From positions 1 through 21,347 of the forward strand of contig JAJJLU010003990.1 in assembly GCA_023807065.1 (NCBI GenBank): a stretch of DNA of 21,347 nt, read 5' to 3'. Under the pieces are notes generated by a model, which saw only the letters and a list, made by a program, of their open reading frames with translations, was not told where the DNA came from and ran no database searches. This document shows positions 18,463-21,347 of the stretch, piece after piece (within the stretch, counting starts at the first letter, position 1; each line of letters starts with the position of its first letter). The position numbers and the translations under genes are program-made. The stretch is from Isotricha intestinalis (taxonomy: Eukaryota > Ciliophora > Litostomatea > Vestibuliferida > Isotrichidae).

Positions 18463-20113
18463 TTGTTTAAAGAAAAAAAATATAAATTAATTTTTGAGAG
18501 AATAAGATTTTTTCAACTTAAAAAGAGTGCTTTTATTTTAAATTTTTATATTTTTTATATTTATCAATGAAATTAATACGATTATTTTAGATATATATTA
18601 TTTAATAAATATCAAAATATAACATAATAATAATAAATATACTTTATATTTTTATTTATTTAGTTTAGATAATTCCATTTGCAACTAATTTTCTAAAAGC
18701 ATTATCAATAAATTCATCTTTCATAATAGCTTCATTAGCGCTTTGTGTATTTTCTTATAAATCTTTAAATAATTGTCTTTAATTAAAGCTTGAATTTCAG
18801 GATCAACATAAGCATGTTTAACTCTTTCTTCATCATTTTTTCTAGATCTAAATTGAACAGCAGTCATTACTTTCATTTCAATATTTTTTATTTTTTGAAC
18901 TTCAGGGAATGATTTTTTTGCTTTATCACAACATTCAAGAGCTTTATGATATTCTTCCATTAATAAACGATAATTTGCTTTTTTTTGATATGATTTAATA
19001 TTATTTGTACTTTAATAGCTGAAGGAAAATTCCATTAATTTAATAAAACAACTTGCTCTATTTGTATAATATTTAGTTAATTTGGGATTACGTTTAATAG
19101 CTTCATTATAAATTTTTAATGCATCTGGAATTTTACCTGATTTATATAATTCATTTGCTTTTTGATTTTCTTGTTCTGCTATTTCACTATTTATATAAGC
19201 TTCTTCTTCTATTTTTAATTTTATTTTTTAAACTTCTTTTAATGCTTGTTTAATATGAAAATCTAGTTTTTCCATTAAACTATCTTAAAATGCTTTTATA
19301 CTTTCATCTAATTTTTTTTCATTTTCATATGCTTATTCTATTATTCCAAACGCTGTTAATCTTCTTTCAAAATCAGTTGTTTTTTCAGCCACATATTTAC
19401 ATAATTCAATTGCTTTATCATAATCTTTTTTTTCTATATAACATCTTGCCATATTTAAATAATACAATATTTCTTTTGGATATAATTCTTTTTCTTCTTC
19501 ATAAAATTTAATAGCTTAATTAAAATTTTTCTTTTTATATTGTTCATTACCTTTTAAGTTTATTTTATCTGCTTTTTTATGATTATCAAATTCTTTTTTT
19601 TCTTCTTCTGACATTGCGTTATATTTATCTTCTTCTTCTTTTCTTTCTTTTTGTGCTTTAAGAGCATCTTCATTCATTTTAGTCATGTCAATTCCATTTA
19701 AAACACTAAAAACATCCATGAATCTCGGATCAGTATGCAATAATTGAAATAATATTTTTTGATCTTTCAGAGCAAAAACTAATAAATTTTTAAATTTTGG
19801 GTCAGTCATTAATCTTACTGTTCTTAGATCAGTAAATAATTAAGGATAATTTTTTAAAAATATATTATTTACTTCTGCTTCTATTTCATCTATTGCTTGT
19901 TTTAATTGAACATTTTCTGGTTCTTTTTCTAATCCTGCTTTAAATGTTGATAATACTTCATCTATTCTTCCTAATTCTTTTAATGGTGATCTTTTCTTAA
20001 ATAAGTTTTTCCATATGAAGATTTTAATTCTATTGCTTTTTCTGCATCTTTTAATGTTCATCAAATTTTTGTATATATGTGAACATTGCACGATTATTTG
20101 AATATAAAATTGG
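18279..20113. repeat. Duplicated block, copy 2
   Basis: Partner of 14974-16788. The left border lies inside the lysine-rich frame, which continues unbroken from 18148, so the left context is more complete here. On the right, similarity persists to about 20113 but the STI1 start is missing. Together the two copies behave like about one and a half units of a 3305-base tandem array, with the outer ends replaced. Confidence 0.95.
18656..20113 (-). pseudogene. STI1: STI1/HOP pseudogene, copy 2, 5'-truncated
   Basis: Same co-chaperone remnant as copy 1 from the DP1-like region to the C terminus, with the same stops and frameshifts. It lacks the first 35 or so codons. It keeps about 21 bases encoding part of the TPR1 'SNRA' helix ('PILYSNNRAMF') that copy 1 has lost. 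It carries its own extra 1-base deletion near 19988 and substitutions such as Gln-Ala for Gln-Thr near 19896. The shared 1-base deletion after 'KFDE' shows that both copies descend from an already broken gene. Confidence 0.88.
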
Positions 20114-20256
20114 ACAAATATAAAAGAAAAAATAATTTTAATTATTTAATCATTAATATTTAGTTAAATATTATACTCTTACTTATTCAATTATTAAAAT
20201 AATCAAAAAATAAATATAAATTATTTTATTCATAAAATATTATCATCATTATTTTT

Positions 20257-21347
20257 TTAAATTTTCATTTCTTCTTTTACTTTAGAAAGTCTTTCTATAT
20301 TCATTTTATCAGACAATTTTTTATTATTCCTTTCTAAAGATTTTAATCCTTTAATATAATTATCATATAATCTTTCTAATTGAAGAGTTCTTTGATTTTG
20401 CCCAAATTCATTTTTCATTTTATAAGCAGGGTTATCAGAAAAAATAACTCCTTCTCTAGTATCTCCAATAGTTTGTCCAATAATATCAGTATTTCTTTCT
20501 TATAAATTATTTATTTCCAATTCTAAATTTTTAAAATGTTCAACATTAGTTTTATATTTTTCTCTATAACGATAAACTCTCATAAAAATATAAATTCCTC
20601 CTTTAGAATTATTAGAAAAATTAATACAAATATTATTATTCCACGCATCTGTTCTATTAATTGATTTTTCTTTATTATTATTTTTCTGTATTTATTACAT
20701 CACTGCATAAATACCTGGCTCACTTATTCTTCCTTGTAATTATAATTCTGATAAACTTTCTGTTTTTGAAGAACTGTTAACACATTTGAAATAAAATGAT
20801 TCATTTATTTTTCCAAGACAAACATCTTCAGTTTTATTTGAATTTTTAAAAGAAAATAAATTACTTGAATTTCTAATAGAATTTGGTTTATCATATTTTT
20901 CAGGGAAATCATATAATAAAGTTAAAAGAACTTGATTATATATTTTATAATTATTATCAATAAATGAAATATTAATAACATATGAAAGAACTCTATATTT
21001 AAAAGAAAGAGTAGAATTTTCTTCTGAATCAACATAAGGAAAAGCAGATAAAAAATCAGAATATCTAGTTCTGTCATATTCAAAGTAAGTATTTGGATTT
21101 TCACTTTAAGGAATATTTCTCAATAAAATTGTAGTTTCATTACTTTTCCCTTCTAAATTTCTAATTGAATCAGAAGGAATATATAATTTCCCAATAATTA
21201 AATTTGAATCCCCAATAAAGAAAGATATATCAGAATCAATTTTAGGATAATTTCAACTCTAAAAGATGATACACCAAAATTTCTTTTTGAACTCTTACAA
21301 TCAGAAATTAAAGGAACACATGAACCATCAATGCATCTGAAAGGAGC
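20257..21347 (-). pseudogene. Decayed cysteine-rich surface (type I membrane) protein, partial
   Basis: The gene enters from the right edge. The first readable part is 'PFRCIDGSCVPLISDCK', a Cys-rich repeat of the kind common in ciliate surface proteins. After one frameshift near 21250, about 330 codons are in a single frame: an extracellular region with 'VCLGKINESFYFKCV', a probable collapsed membrane helix before 'GGIYIFMRVYRYREKYK', and a charged cytosolic coiled coil ending 'LSKVKEEMKI' then TAA. The only stops in this frame are five TAA codons where Gln fits, for example 'RNIP-stop-SENP', 'SEL-stop-LQGR' and 'NNL-stop-ERNT'. Read with TAA as Gln the frame would be open throughout. No signal peptide is visible because the 5' end is outside the window. 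Confidence 0.7.

Noticed and set aside
1..21347. tRNA or rRNA genes, CRISPR arrays, telomere repeats, transposase genes with terminal inverted repeats.
   Set aside because: I scanned for cloverleaf-like G/C-rich arms, regular spacers, G/T-rich telomere units and transposase motifs and saw none. A covariance-model search would be needed for small RNAs.

Overview
The window is extremely AT-rich eukaryotic DNA from a protist, most likely a ciliate. The genes are lysine/asparagine-rich, the five long intact ones have no introns, and all five end in TAA. Points in favour of a ciliate (inference): a calcium-regulated kinase with EF-hands, then PH, then kinase (a layout known from alveolates), and a decayed cysteine-rich surface protein with a 'DGSCV' repeat and a basic 'YRYREKYK' juxtamembrane stretch. 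The intact genes have no in-frame TAA or TAG, although they hold roughly 100 Gln codons by hand count. The widespread ciliate code (TAA/TAG = Gln) is therefore not in force in them. A standard-code ciliate, such as a litostome (gut/rumen type), would fit.

Layout. 1-1060: gene-poor, with a possible coding relic. 1061-2917 (+): short Mx/DRP-like dynamin GTPase. About 3080-4130: decayed coiled-coil gene. 4304-5533 (+): NAP-family histone chaperone with an unusual Tyr/Asn/Asp plus RGG tail. 5664-9011 (+): full-length PMCA-type P-type ATPase relative in which the signature catalytic motifs are replaced. About 9250-10240: decayed gene. 10347-12698 (+): EF-hand/PH/Ser-Thr kinase with a probable N-myristoylation site. 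13218-13871 (-): longin-type R-SNARE. About 14010-14423 (-): decayed gene. 14507-14878 (+): Ser/Asn-rich open frame. 14974-20113: two copies of a convergent pair (3' end of a lysine-rich gene plus an STI1/HOP co-chaperone pseudogene), 3305 bp apart. Between them are a 61-codon open frame and more decayed coding sequence. 20257-21347 (-): decayed surface-protein gene running off the right edge.

The intact genes cover membrane remodelling (dynamin, SNARE), calcium and membrane signalling (kinase, ATPase-like protein) and chromatin (NAP). They show no operon-like logic.

The most striking feature is a split between two gene classes. The intact genes have only CAA/CAG for Gln. In the decayed genes, almost every premature stop is TAA/TAG where Gln is expected, with a few TGA where Trp is plausible, while Lys, Glu and Leu codons have not become stops. 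The STI1 pair adds a second puzzle: about 1.6 kb identical as far as I can read, switching abruptly to several percent divergence, which suggests gene conversion or very recent recombination between two older pseudogene copies.
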